DNA from: Sporocytophaga sp.
Lineage (GTDB): Bacteria; Bacteroidota; Bacteroidia; Cytophagales; Cytophagaceae
Reading direction: 5' to 3'
Assembly (NCBI GenBank): GCA_024707265.1
Contig: JANQAB010000004.1
Span: 124,001-188,000 of the forward strand
Length of the DNA stretch: 64,000 bases
The notes under the pieces were generated by a model. The model had not been told where the DNA came from. It was given only the letters and a program-made list of their open reading frames with translations, and did not search any database. The position numbers and the translations under genes were made by a program. Below, one piece after another: positions 8,502 through 18,154 of the stretch (position 1 is the first letter of the stretch; the number at the start of each line of letters is the position of its first letter).

Positions 8502-9503
8502 ATGAAAGTACTAAAGTTGTTACAGTTAATAGGTCTTGTTTCGGTAATTAATGGTTGTAATGAATCACAGGATTATAAAAGTGGTGAGTCTTCCGATAGT
8601 ACTCAAATAGTATTGTCAAGTCCAGATAACCTGAAATCAGATTCTATTTCAAATAAATCAAATCAGAAGGATGCTGTGATTGCGTGGAATGGTATTGAAG
8701 ATAGTTTTTTTAGGAATGTATTAAATCCTGTTACTTTTTCTGTTTCTACAAATGTTTACGCAATGCCTGATACAACCAGTGAGTTAATGCAAGTGTTACC
8801 TTTTAATACTAGTTTAGAGTTAATAAGAGAAGGAGATATAGAGGAGGTTAAAGTTGCTTACTTAACTGATAAGAATGGTTCAAGGTACTCATACTCCCAT
8901 TACACATCATTTAAATGGTATGAAATTAATTTAGATCAGAAGAAAGGTTATGTTAAGGCAACGGATATTGTAAGACATAGTTTAAGGGATAAAAATAATA
9001 ATAAATTTTTTGTAGAATCTAATATTCAATCTGCATCCAGGATTTTCAAATATTCATTAACTCAAAAGCAATTTATAGACACAATTAATACAAATTCAGA
9101 TGTTGATGTAGTTAAACCTATCGATAATAATTGGAAAAATGTGAATATCCTTTTTCGTGTTTCAAGTATAAAACCATACTGCGGAGGGGGTAGATATGAT
9201 GATTTTGTTGTTGATTCAAATGATTCTCTTTTTGTAGTTTCAACTTCAGGTTATGATAATATTGAAGATATTACACAATTTGATCGTTATGAGTCTAATG
9301 TCTATTTTCCTGTAAAGTATGCAGATGGAGATATACAATTTGTTGATGTGAGCAATTGGGGATATATTTATGATACATTGAAATTTAAGTCATTCCCAGT
9401 CAATATAACAGTTCCAAAGGAGGAAGTAATAATTAAGACAAGAAAAACTGAACAAGCCATTTTCAACTCTAAAAAAAGAACCAATAATAGAAAAGGAAGG
9501 TAA
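8502..9503 (+). CDS. SH3-like lipoprotein, frame broken at an A7 run
   Basis: Start chosen at ATG 8502, which gives a compact lipoprotein signal (MKVLKLLQLIGLVSVINGC, lipobox ING-C). An in-frame ATG at 8490 is also possible. The mature part is Ser/Asp-rich and then has an SH3-like segment (STNVYAMPDTTSELMQVLPF) as in bacterial cell-wall-sensing SH3b modules. The frame stops at 9503 just after an A7 run (9471-9477). Dropping one A continues cleanly through EPIIEKEGNVKT and FYQWNGSKLVLIHKE to a TAA at 9580-9582, so the native protein is probably about 27 residues longer. The function is unknown. It is probably anchored to the outer or inner membrane. Confidence 0.72.
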   Translation: MKVLKLLQLIGLVSVINGCNESQDYKSGESSDSTQIVLSSPDNLKSDSISNKSNQKDAVIAWNGIEDSFFRNVLNPVTFSVSTNVYAMPDTTSELMQVLPFNTSLELIREGDIEEVKVAYLTDKNGSRYSYSHYTSFKWYEINLDQKKGYVKATDIVRHSLRDKNNNKFFVESNIQSASRIFKYSLTQKQFIDTINTNSDVDVVKPIDNNWKNVNILFRVSSIKPYCGGGRYDDFVVDSNDSLFVVSTSGYDNIEDITQFDRYESNVYFPVKYADGDIQFVDVSNWGYIYDTLKFKSFPVNITVPKEEVIIKTRKTEQAIFNSKKRTNNRKGR

Positions 9504-9746
9504 TGTTAAAACAAAAAGAATAAACACTACAGAATTCTATCAATGGAATGGAAGTAAATTAGTTTTGATTCATAAGGAATAAAAAAGTAGGCTTTAGGCC
9601 TTAATAAAATGGACTCATGCACATATCCGATTATAAAAATTGATGTTAAAATATAGTATTCTATTTGTTTTTGTACTATTGAATTTCTGATCCATTCAGA
9701 AACATTGCTTGTTTATTGTAAATTGCATTTTAAAATCTAAATATCC

Positions 9747-10844
9747 GTGTCTACAGTAATAAATATCTTTATCACTTTAATTCTAATGCCCTGGCCACCT
9801 GCGCTGATGATGTCTCCTATGATGATGGCTGCTCCTGATTTTAGGAATAACAGGTCTTCATTGTTATCTGCAACGTTTATATTGGGCTATCCGGTTATTG
9901 TTTTTGCAGTCCTTAAACTCCTGGATTATACCTTCTGGGGGATGGATGTAACAGGTTGGCTTATCGGAGTCTCATGTGTTTCCGGCATCATTATCTTTTT
10001 ATATGGAATACCTGGAATGCTTATTAATCTGGGTAGGGGAGTACAGAATAATGGATATTTTAAGAATGATACTTTCGTATATTATGATGGGAATAAAATA
10101 GCTGAAGCTGATCCTGTATCATTTTCTGTTATTGCGGATGATAAATTTTATGCAAAAGACAGTAAACATGTTTTTTATATGGGTAAGTTAGTGAAAGATG
10201 CGGATCCTGTGACTTTTACACCTATTAAAGAAGTTGGACGGGGTCCTTTAGATGTAGAGAGCTCTGTTTACTGGAAAGATAAGGCGAATGTGTATTACAA
10301 TGCCAAGAAGATTGAAGGATCTGATGTAGGTACCTTTCAGCATATAAAGAGTATCTATGGAAAAGACAGAAACCACGTCTATTATGGTAATATAATTTTA
10401 CCCAAAGCAAATCCTGAAAAGTTCATGTTCTTAGAAGAAGGAATTGCAACCGATGAAGCTTCGATATTTGTTTTTAATAAACTGGTTAATATTCCAGTTG
10501 ATGTACCAAGCTTTGAAGTCGTAAGGAATGGAGACCACTTGTTTTGCAAAGATAAAAACAATGTCTATCTCCTTTTGTACGAGAAAGCGGAACCTCTTGT
10601 AGAATTAGATGGTGCAGATGTAGCTACGTTTACGCTTCTTGAAAGATATTATGCCAAGGATAAAAATCATGTGTATTTTTACGGATATAGCAAACTCAAT
10701 ACAAGAGCCTTAATTCATCTGAAGGAAGCAGATCCTGATAAGTTCACAGTTGGATATGATGCATCTACCAATTCAGAAGCCACTGATGGATCGAATTATT
10801 ATATGGCGGGTAGGGCTGTGGAAAGAAAGAAGAAAGTGAAGTAG
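9747..10844 (+). CDS. DKNYY-repeat membrane protein
   Basis: 365 residues from a GTG start. The N-terminal ~95 residues contain two or three hydrophobic helices (ITLILMPWPPALMM and ILGYPVIVFAVLKLL, then LIGVSCVSGIIIFLYGI). The rest is a chain of DKNYY repeats, each with a 'KD..HVYY.GK.I..ADP.TF' pattern: AKDSKHVFYMGKLVKDADP, WKDKANVYYNAKKIEGSD, GKDRNHVYYGN, CKDKNNVYLL and AKDKNHVYFYG. DKNYY proteins are widespread in Bacteroidota and Proteobacteria, but their role is not established. The repeat domain probably faces the periplasm. It is about 66 bases upstream of a TonB-C-like gene, which may be co-transcribed. Confidence 0.82.
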   Translation: MSTVINIFITLILMPWPPALMMSPMMMAAPDFRNNRSSLLSATFILGYPVIVFAVLKLLDYTFWGMDVTGWLIGVSCVSGIIIFLYGIPGMLINLGRGVQNNGYFKNDTFVYYDGNKIAEADPVSFSVIADDKFYAKDSKHVFYMGKLVKDADPVTFTPIKEVGRGPLDVESSVYWKDKANVYYNAKKIEGSDVGTFQHIKSIYGKDRNHVYYGNIILPKANPEKFMFLEEGIATDEASIFVFNKLVNIPVDVPSFEVVRNGDHLFCKDKNNVYLLLYEKAEPLVELDGADVATFTLLERYYAKDKNHVYFYGYSKLNTRALIHLKEADPDKFTVGYDASTNSEATDGSNYYMAGRAVERKKKVK

Positions 10845-10910
10845 AATTTATCTTTAGGTTTTCTTATATTGAATTTTTAGATAGGAATTAATAGTAGTTG
10901 AGAATATACA

Positions 10911-11363
10911 ATGGTATTTGCTAAGATATTGTTTTTTTTATTGATAATGATAAATGTAAAGTGTGCTTTATGCCAACATGATATTTTGGATAATAGGACC
11001 TTTCAAAATAAGAAAGATAGCTGTCAGAATAAGGTTTTACCTCAATTCGAGGCTGGTATGGCTGGAATGTCAGAAATTTTTAAAGATAGCTTGGTTTATC
11101 CAAAGTCTGCTCTTCATGATCGTATAGGAGGCAAAGTTATAGTAAAGTTTACAATTGATACAACAGGAACATTGACAGATGCTATAATTGTTAAAGGTAT
11201 AGGGGATGATTTGAATTGTGAGGCCATTCGTCTTGTTAAGCTTCTTAAAGTTTGGACTCCTGGTTTTAAATGTGGGCAAAAAGTTAATATGGATTTATAT
11301 CTTCCAGTGAATTTTTCCCCAAACAAAAGGTTTGAAAGACAATATAAAAAGAGATTTAAATAG
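10911..11363 (+). CDS. TonB C-terminal-like periplasmic protein
   Basis: 150 residues. A hydrophobic N-terminus (MVFAKILFFLLIMINVKCALC) acts as a signal peptide or anchor. Residues ~45-135 match the TonB C-terminal fold: YPKSALHDRIGGKVIVKFTID, TLTDAIIVKGIGDDLNCEAIRLVK and WTPGFKCGQKVNMDLYLPVNF. It lacks the long Pro/Lys linker and clear transmembrane helix of a classic energy transducer, so it is one of the many stand-alone TonB-C proteins of Bacteroidota. Its partner receptor is unknown. A hairpin terminator follows about 150 bases later. Confidence 0.8.
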   Translation: MVFAKILFFLLIMINVKCALCQHDILDNRTFQNKKDSCQNKVLPQFEAGMAGMSEIFKDSLVYPKSALHDRIGGKVIVKFTIDTTGTLTDAIIVKGIGDDLNCEAIRLVKLLKVWTPGFKCGQKVNMDLYLPVNFSPNKRFERQYKKRFK

Positions 11364-11513
11364 ATTATTTTCTTTTTATTCTCATTTGACAAAATTTTGT
11401 ATGTTTATCAAAGAAATCTTTTCCTTTTCGAGAGTAAATTTAAGGCAAGTTCTTTTTGATTTTTTAGAATAAAAGGCTTATGATTTGTCATTCAAGGATG
11501 ATATTATATAATT

Positions 11514-11549
11514 AAAATAAAAGACCTCGATGTAATGGTCTTTTATTTT
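11514..11549. terminator. bidirectional terminator
   Basis: A 13-bp perfect stem (AAAATAAAAGACC at 11514-11526, complement at 11537-11549) with a 10-base loop. Both arms end in A- or T-rich runs. It lies between the rightward TonB-C-like gene and the leftward flavoprotein gene. Confidence 0.8.
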
Positions 11550-11628
11550 AAATCCTTGTTTTATTTATCTGTAAAATATCTTAGTAAGAAAATGCTTGCT
11601 GTCTGAACATTTACCTCATGATCATCCT

Positions 11629-13026
11629 TCATGCCTTTACCTTCTGTACAGATGGCAATATATTTTGATTCACTCTGAATAAATTTTCAGGATCGTATTT
11701 ATTTTTTACTTCTACAAGTTTGTTGTAGTTGTCGCCATAGGTGGCCTTTATGCGGGCATCACCTTCATCCATCATAAAATTAACATAGGCTGCACCTGCA
11801 GAATAAGGATGCAATGCATTCCAGTATTCTTTGGTCCACTTGGTTATGTTTTCCTTGTTGGCAGGGTCGGGGTCTACACCTACGATTACCATTGACCAGT
11901 TAGCATCTCTGAATGTCCATGCAGTATCTTTTTTACCCACACGGGAAGCAGCACCGTTAACGGGATATAAATGCATCGTGGAATGCAAAGAGGGTAGCTT
12001 TGAGGCAAATTTTTTGTGGATTTCTATAGCTTCATCCGGAATTTCTTTAATGAAATCTGCCCTCCAGTACCATTGATAACCTGTAGGATAAAGATCATCA
12101 AACATAGTTTGCAAAGCTGTGTAAGGCATCGGGCCGGTAAGGTCAAGGGCTGGTTTTCTGAAGTTCCTTATAGGTTTGAATATTTCTTCTGCTTTTCCCA
12201 AAGGCCCTGTATAGTTCCATACTACTCCACACATTTTTTTCATGTGAAGACTTTCTGGAAACGGTGCTACGGGAGGAACTGTAATAAAATTAAAAAAGCC
12301 GTTTAATTCATCAGGTGCCTTTAGAATGAATTCCCGATACCATTTCAGGACTTCTGTTGTTTCACTCAGATCCCATAATATAGGACCACCGAAAACAACA
12401 TTAACAGGACTTAACTTAAATTTAAATGCTGTAACAACTCCAAAATTACCTCCGCCTCCTCTGACAGCCCAGAACAGATCCTGGTTTTGTTTTTCATCTG
12501 CTGTGATAAAATTTCCATCTGCCTTTACGAGATCTATTGATAATAAATTATCAATAGTAAGTCCATAATGACGGGTAAGGTGACCAATACCGCCTCCGAG
12601 GGTAAGTCCACCTACACCTGTAGTGGAAATAATCCCAGAGGGGCATGCAAGTCCGAAAATATGGGTAGCATGATCGACATCACCCCATGTACATCCTGCC
12701 CCAACAATTGCCGTCTTCGCTTGAGGATCAACCTTGGTATATTTAAGAAGGGACAAGTCGATAACCAACCCATCATCGCATATCCCTAATCCTCCCGCAT
12801 TATGTCCACCACTTCTGACTGCGAGAAGTATGTTGTTCTCCCTTGCAAAATTTACACAATTGATGACATCAGCAACATCTGCACACATTATTATCATAGC
12901 AGGCTTTTTACTGATCATTCCATTGTACACTTTACGTGCATTCTCATACTCACTATCATCCGGTAGAATCAGTTTACCTCTTAACCCGGATTGAAATTCT
13001 TTTACCAAAGCTTGATCTATTTTCAT
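11629..13026 (-). CDS. FAD-binding oxidoreductase (PCMH/BBE type)
   Basis: 465 residues. The N-terminal FAD_binding_4 (PCMH) domain has VRSGGHNAGG, where His75 is the residue that covalently holds FAD in berberine-bridge-type oxidases, followed by the glycine-rich GVGGLTLGGGIGHL. The C-terminus has a BBE domain (AYVNFMMDEGD and NKYDPENLFRVNQNI). Enzymes of this family oxidise sugars, alcohols or alkaloids with O2, making H2O2. The Cys of doubly attached flavins (usual 'CPTVGVGG') is not in place (GIISTTGVGG), so single covalent attachment is likely. There is no signal peptide. The gene is monocistronic and its substrate unknown. Confidence 0.88.
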   Translation of the reverse strand: MKIDQALVKEFQSGLRGKLILPDDSEYENARKVYNGMISKKPAMIIMCADVADVINCVNFARENNILLAVRSGGHNAGGLGICDDGLVIDLSLLKYTKVDPQAKTAIVGAGCTWGDVDHATHIFGLACPSGIISTTGVGGLTLGGGIGHLTRHYGLTIDNLLSIDLVKADGNFITADEKQNQDLFWAVRGGGGNFGVVTAFKFKLSPVNVVFGGPILWDLSETTEVLKWYREFILKAPDELNGFFNFITVPPVAPFPESLHMKKMCGVVWNYTGPLGKAEEIFKPIRNFRKPALDLTGPMPYTALQTMFDDLYPTGYQWYWRADFIKEIPDEAIEIHKKFASKLPSLHSTMHLYPVNGAASRVGKKDTAWTFRDANWSMVIVGVDPDPANKENITKWTKEYWNALHPYSAGAAYVNFMMDEGDARIKATYGDNYNKLVEVKNKYDPENLFRVNQNILPSVQKVKA

Positions 13027-13439
13027 TTTATAGATATTTAATTCAATTGAGATGAATAATGCAAATTGTATTTCTATAGTAAGCGACTAATAATCATTGA
13101 ATTACTTTCGATGAGTAAAGAACATGGCTTTTGAGAATTTGTTTCCGGGGGCAGGAGAAATTTAAATATCCCGTGAATTTTTAGAGTTTTGATGTAATAA
13201 CCTTGATTTTAAATAAATTGACTTGAATTAAGGGTGATCAAATTTTTAGGAAAGGAGTTGTTAAAGATTTTGATACAAGGTGCTGGTTTTTATATCGAAA
13301 TTGGGCAGAGTTTTATAGAAGATTGAGAAAGTAATTGTAACTTCATATAAGTTGGATTTTTAGAATCAGACTTTTTATAGTATTGACCTTACATATTAGA
13401 AAAAAAAACGTATAGACATTGTTTGCAATCTTAAATTTT
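13027..13439. other. AT-rich intergenic region
   Basis: About 410 bases between the diverging flavoprotein gene and the giant surface-protein gene. I see no ORF, hairpin or repeat of note. Promoters for both genes must lie here. An A8 run sits at about 13402-13409, shortly before the surface-protein start. Confidence 0.4.
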
Positions 13440-13904
13440 ATGAAGTACAAATTATCTTTTTACTTACTGCTTGTTGTTTTATTTGCTTTACCTAGGTTGA
13501 CTCATGCTGTTGATTATTATTGGGTTGGAGGGACTGGTAAGTGGTCTGAATATCAAAAGCACTGGGCTACAACCTCGGGAGGGACTAATTTTCATTCCAT
13601 AGTTCCATCAGCTTTTGATAACGTTATTTTTGATTCAAATTCTCACACGAAGGCATTTCAGGTTACTCTTGACCAAACAGTTATTAGTTGTAATAACCTG
13701 TCTTTTGATATTGATGGTATATCCATGAAACTTAGTGGGAATACCAACATTAATTTTAACATATATGGGAGTATAAGGTTTCACCAGAATCTTGAAGTAG
13801 ATTATTCGGGGAAATTTATTTTAAAGTCATCAAATACAGGAAACACAATCGCACAAAGGGGGGGGGAAGATTTTTATACAATAATTGTGGGAATTTCATT
13901 TTAG
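13440..13904 (+). CDS. giant T9SS surface protein, N-terminal piece (frame ends after G9 run)
   Basis: ATG 13440 opens a signal peptide (MKYKLSFYLLLVVLFALPRL, then THA) followed directly by the first of three WVGG units (YYWVGGTGKWSEYQKHW, TSGG, PSAFDNVIFDSNS). These units are common in very large Cytophagales surface proteins. The frame stops at 13904, 38 bases after a run of nine G (13858-13866). A run of ten or seven G would lead directly into the 1310-codon frame that follows, whose first readable residues (GRFLYNNCGNFILDSP) continue the same beta-rich style. The two pieces are therefore one gene of about 1450 residues. An upstream TTG at 13419 is in frame but would extend the signal peptide oddly. 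Confidence 0.72.
   Translation: MKYKLSFYLLLVVLFALPRLTHAVDYYWVGGTGKWSEYQKHWATTSGGTNFHSIVPSAFDNVIFDSNSHTKAFQVTLDQTVISCNNLSFDIDGISMKLSGNTNINFNIYGSIRFHQNLEVDYSGKFILKSSNTGNTIAQRGGEDFYTIIVGISF
13858..13866 (+). repeat. homopolymeric G9 tract inside the surface-protein gene
   Basis: Nine consecutive G in a ~37% G+C region, placed about 140 codons into the coding sequence exactly where the reading frame breaks. Ten or seven G would make the gene continuous. Such tracts change length by slipped-strand mispairing and act as on/off switches in other bacteria, but the same tract is also a common site of sequencing error. Confidence 0.8.
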
Positions 13905-13924
13905 ATTCTCCAACCGGGGAGTGG

Positions 13925-16900
13925 ATGATTTCCGATTCTTTGAGTGCATATTCATTTATACTTGAAAATGGAAAACTAAATGCTGCTGGAAAGAAGATAA
14001 GGCTGTATGAATTCATATCTAAAAATCCGAATGTAAGATCCATAAATTTTCTTAATACCAAAGCGATAATAGAAAGATTTAATGTGGTAGGAGAAAAACT
14101 GACTTCAGATTTTTCAGGTTCTAAAATCACAGCCCAGCATGTTGAGAGTTATGACTATATCTCGATCTCTTTAGATACCGTTGCTGTTGGGCCGCCTTCT
14201 GTTTTTGGAACATATACTATGGGTATTTACGGAACTTTGAAGATCAAAACAGTTTACTATGATAAAAAAGGTTCGGCATTGGGATTTGGTAATACTAATG
14301 TGACCATCGATAAGCTTATTTCAAATGCTGAGGCGATAAGTGTAAGAGGGAAAGTTTTAATAAAGCAATCTGAATTTTTCAATCTTAGATCTTTGGAAAT
14401 TGAAGATTCGGATGAAAGTATAGAACTTGACCAGACTAATTTAACAGGAACGGATTGTGGTCATTACCTTACAATATTTGGTAAAGGAAAGTTTATAAAA
14501 AAGTCAGGTGAACTTAATATGAACTTTGTAAGCATTGGAGGGATTGAATTTACAGGCGGAGCAGTTTTTAAAGCTTATAATTCCGTTGATCTTGGTAATA
14601 ATAAAGGGATTACTATTTCATCTGCATCATCAGCGACTTACTACTGGATCGGAGGAGCCGGTAGCTGGATCGATCCCCTTCACTGGTCTCTTACAAGCGG
14701 TGGGGGTCCTGCTAACTGTATTCCCACAGCACTCAATGATGTTATCTTTGATGAAAATTCCTTTACTAAGGATAATGAGATAATCGCATTGGGCAATAAT
14801 GCTGTTTGTAGAACCATAGACTTGAGAGGGGTACAATACTCTCCAGTTATTAAGGGCTATATTTCTATCTATGGTTCATTATTTCTTAAAAAAGGAACAG
14901 ACATTTCTGGAGTTTACAGAATTAGCTTTATGTCTGGGAGTTTGAATAACAGAATTGATTTTGCAAAAACAAACTTTAAGAATATAATTATGTTCAATTG
15001 CAATGGTTCCTATATCCTTGATGATTCATTGCAGGCAATGAGATTTTATTTTGTTTCCGGTACATTAAACACTAATAATAAAAAAGTAATCTGTTCTTCC
15101 TCATTTGAACCCGAATCTTTTGAACCGGGAGGGGCAAGAAAACTGATTCTGGGAAGTTCAACACTCTCCGTAGGATCTTCACTTGATTTATCACAAACTG
15201 CCACCAGTCCGCTTTCTATTGATGCCGGAACTTCAAAGGTGGAGTTTTATGGTTACGGGTTAAACCTTGGGACAAATAATATTTTTAATGTTGTAAACAT
15301 ACATTCGGTAGCGAATTATATTAATGGTTCTGGGGTAACAATAGAGACATTGTATCTTAAAAAGAAAAGTCAACTTTCGGGTGATAAGAATACAATTAAA
15401 ACCCTGAAGCTGGAAGCCGGTCAGGGGATAGGCCTGTATGGCTCATTTACACAATATATTGATAATATAGTTATTGTAAATCCGTCCTGTGTACATACCG
15501 AGATTTCAGGTATCAATGGGAAGGCAATTATTAGCAAACCTTCCGGCGTGTTAACACTTGATCACCTTGTCCTCAAAAATATTACAGCTTCCGGAGGTGC
15601 TACTTTTAATGCTACTAATTCGATTGACCAGGGTGGAAACAGCGGTTGGAATATTCAGTCTTCTCAAAATATCATGTTCTATTGGATTGGAGGAAATGGA
15701 AATTGGTCAGATAAGAAAAAATGGTCCTATACGAGTGGAGGAAAACCAGCAAATTGTGTTCCTTCGCTACTGGATGATGTCATCTTTGATGAAAACTCTT
15801 TTTATGATTTTAAGCAAAAGGTCACCATTGATGGATCTGCCTCATGTAAAGACATGACCTGGACAAGTGTCAGGTACTATCCGGAAGTAAAAGGTTCTGT
15901 TATCAACATCAATGGATCCTTGATACTTGACTCAGCTATGATTTTCAGCATAAATGTAAATTTAAACGCAATATCAAATTCGAAACTAAAGACATGCGGT
16001 GTTAGATTGGCATCCATAAGTTTAAATGCTCAGAAGAAAATTGAATTCATGGACGACGTTTTTGCGGAATCTGTAGGGATGAGTTCAGGTAATATTGTTC
16101 TTAATGGAAATGCTTTGTATTGTACTGCTAGTCTTCTGATAGGTACAGGGAATGCTGTAAATGTGGATATAAGTAATTCTAAAATTTATGCTTATAATCA
16201 ATTATTTGTACAAAATGATAGTTTAACCTTAAATGCTACCAATTCAGATATCTACTGCTATTCTGGTGATTTGTATTTTTATTTTATGGTTTCCCGTATG
16301 CAATACGAAATCTCTGAGAACGAAATCAAGACAATTGAATTTAATAATATCCATTTTATGAATGGATCTATGTTTGAAGGTGGAGACGTCAGGGCTTATC
16401 TCTTTTTAGAAAGTTGTGTGGTCAATAGAATAACAGTAGATACTTTAGATTATTTTGAGCATTCATTGGTGAATAGTCAGGTCAAGGAATATTATTGCGA
16501 ATCTGAAAATTTGCTTCTGAGTGGAAAAAATTATCTTATCAATAAGTCTGTATTACTTTCTTATAAGGTCAGATTTTATAACAGTGCTAAATTTGATTAC
16601 TTGAAACTGGATCCTGGTAGTTCTGTAACTATAAAAGCAGGCGACAGCTTAATAATTAATGATGAATTTGATGCCTATGGTAAACCTGGGTTCCCAATTT
16701 TTATTTCATCTGAAACAGCAGGTCAGCAGGCAAGCGTCTATAAGTCTACCGGTACACTGTGCCTCGATTATCTCCATATTAAAGATATGAAGGCCGCTGG
16801 GGGAGCAAAGATTTTTGCAGGGCTTAACAGTACTGATATATCTAATAATTTAGGCTGGGACTTTACTACGAACTGTAATTATTTCTGGACATATGCAGAT

Positions 16901-17857
16901 AAACCAATCTGTAATGGAGGGGAGATAAAATTATATAGTACTATGCCTGAAGGGCAATCTGTTTCCTGGACGGGGCCTGATAATTTTGTATCAACACTCA
17001 AAGATCCTGTTATATATAACGCCCAGCCTTCTAAGTATGGAATATATGAAGCGATTTATGCAGGAGATAAAAGTTTGGTTTATGCCGGAGCAAAGGACAT
17101 TTCCGGATTGGCGAGGATATATGAAAGTGGAAACAATCTGCTTGCAATGGGCAGAAGGCCTGACCTTTCATTCTCATGGTACAAAGATAATGTTAAGTTG
17201 CAGGATGATACATATGCAATTACGAAATCAGGATCTGGGGCTTATTATCTTGAGATAGCCACTCCTGATGGCTGTACCCAGAAAAGCAATATCTTCAATA
17301 TTAAACCGTTTGTTGCTCCTCCTGTCAAACCTTCAAACCTTGAAGCAACTGCTATTTCCTCCAGTCAGATTCAGCTTTTATGGGTGGATAATTCATCGGA
17401 TGAATCAGGTTTTGTCATTGAAAGATTGTGTACTGGGTCAGTTGACTTTGAAATAATTGATACTGTATTTTCCGGGACAATCTATATAGATGATTTTTTA
17501 AATGCAGAAACGGAATACACTTATCGGGTGTATGCTTTTAATACAGCAAGTCATTCGGATTATGTAGGTCCTGCTTCAGCAATTACCGACATCGTTACAG
17601 GAGTGGAGAATAGAAAGGAAAAAGAATTTGCTGTTTTCCCTAATCCGACTCAAGGTAATGTGCAGATTAAATTTAATGATGCAAAAAATATCAACCTATT
17701 AAGGGTATTTAATGATAAGGGAGTTATTGTGTACTCTAAAGAGAATCTGAGTTCAGATAATTTACAACTGGACCTGAGTAAGGCGCCAGTAGGAATTTAT
17801 ATGATTCAGATTATTTCGGATGGTTTAATCAATAATGAAAAGCTGATTGTTAGATAA
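13925..17857 (+). CDS. giant T9SS surface protein, main part
   Basis: 1310 residues from the first in-frame ATG. The true reading enters from the upstream piece through the G9 run. It carries two more WVGG units (YYWIGGAGSWIDPLHW near 14640 and FYWIGGNGNWSDKKKW near 15676, each followed by TSGG, P..L.DVIFDENSF). Between them are long beta-helix-like stretches rich in Asn, Ser and 'GNTI/NG' turns. Near the end are an Ig/PKD-like segment (~1010-1130), a fibronectin type III domain (KPSNLEATAISSSQIQLLWV, ~1140-1220) and a C-terminal type A T9SS domain (AVFPNPTQGNVQIKF, ending NEKLIVR). A large secreted adhesin or gliding-associated surface protein is the most reasonable inference. No enzyme motif is visible. 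Confidence 0.85.
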   Translation: MISDSLSAYSFILENGKLNAAGKKIRLYEFISKNPNVRSINFLNTKAIIERFNVVGEKLTSDFSGSKITAQHVESYDYISISLDTVAVGPPSVFGTYTMGIYGTLKIKTVYYDKKGSALGFGNTNVTIDKLISNAEAISVRGKVLIKQSEFFNLRSLEIEDSDESIELDQTNLTGTDCGHYLTIFGKGKFIKKSGELNMNFVSIGGIEFTGGAVFKAYNSVDLGNNKGITISSASSATYYWIGGAGSWIDPLHWSLTSGGGPANCIPTALNDVIFDENSFTKDNEIIALGNNAVCRTIDLRGVQYSPVIKGYISIYGSLFLKKGTDISGVYRISFMSGSLNNRIDFAKTNFKNIIMFNCNGSYILDDSLQAMRFYFVSGTLNTNNKKVICSSSFEPESFEPGGARKLILGSSTLSVGSSLDLSQTATSPLSIDAGTSKVEFYGYGLNLGTNNIFNVVNIHSVANYINGSGVTIETLYLKKKSQLSGDKNTIKTLKLEAGQGIGLYGSFTQYIDNIVIVNPSCVHTEISGINGKAIISKPSGVLTLDHLVLKNITASGGATFNATNSIDQGGNSGWNIQSSQNIMFYWIGGNGNWSDKKKWSYTSGGKPANCVPSLLDDVIFDENSFYDFKQKVTIDGSASCKDMTWTSVRYYPEVKGSVININGSLILDSAMIFSINVNLNAISNSKLKTCGVRLASISLNAQKKIEFMDDVFAESVGMSSGNIVLNGNALYCTASLLIGTGNAVNVDISNSKIYAYNQLFVQNDSLTLNATNSDIYCYSGDLYFYFMVSRMQYEISENEIKTIEFNNIHFMNGSMFEGGDVRAYLFLESCVVNRITVDTLDYFEHSLVNSQVKEYYCESENLLLSGKNYLINKSVLLSYKVRFYNSAKFDYLKLDPGSSVTIKAGDSLIINDEFDAYGKPGFPIFISSETAGQQASVYKSTGTLCLDYLHIKDMKAAGGAKIFAGLNSTDISNNLGWDFTTNCNYFWTYADKPICNGGEIKLYSTMPEGQSVSWTGPDNFVSTLKDPVIYNAQPSKYGIYEAIYAGDKSLVYAGAKDISGLARIYESGNNLLAMGRRPDLSFSWYKDNVKLQDDTYAITKSGSGAYYLEIATPDGCTQKSNIFNIKPFVAPPVKPSNLEATAISSSQIQLLWVDNSSDESGFVIERLCTGSVDFEIIDTVFSGTIYIDDFLNAETEYTYRVYAFNTASHSDYVGPASAITDIVTGVENRKEKEFAVFPNPTQGNVQIKFNDAKNINLLRVFNDKGVIVYSKENLSSDNLQLDLSKAPVGIYMIQIISDGLINNEKLIVR

Positions 17858-18096
17858 TTATAGAGATGATCTGCGTATCTGATTCTTCAGAGAGCAGATC
17901 ATTTTAGAATTTTTCAACTTTTATTCCATTGAATATTGAAATGCCTGCTCTCGGACACTTGTTTAGGTCATGTCTCAATACCGGAATCTTGGAAGTAGAT
18001 GAATGTTTTACAAAGCAAAAATTAGTGCATAACAGATAAAACATTTTGTAGTTAAAAGAATATAGAGGCATTCTGTAAAAATTAATTGTAGTAGAT

Positions 18097-18134
18097 AAAA
18101 AAAATACCTGAAGAATTTTCTTCAGGTATTTTTT
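18097..18134. terminator. bidirectional terminator
   Basis: The stem AAAATACCTGAAGAA (18101-18115) pairs with its complement at 18118-18132 and is bordered by A and T runs. It lies between the convergent surface-protein and DUF4197 genes. Confidence 0.85.
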
Positions 18135-18154
18135 ATTTAAACTACTTAAGATGG

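Noticed and set aside
8432..8550. 39-codon ORF overlapping the start of the SH3-like lipoprotein
   Set aside because: It overlaps a gene with a convincing lipoprotein signal and has no family resemblance; probably chance.
11114..11392. 92-codon minus-strand ORF over the TonB-C-like gene
   Set aside because: Fully antisense to a well-supported gene with a family match; a shadow frame.
12016..12994. Several plus-strand ORFs of 73-96 codons
   Set aside because: All lie antisense within the FAD oxidoreductase gene, whose motifs are clear on the minus strand.
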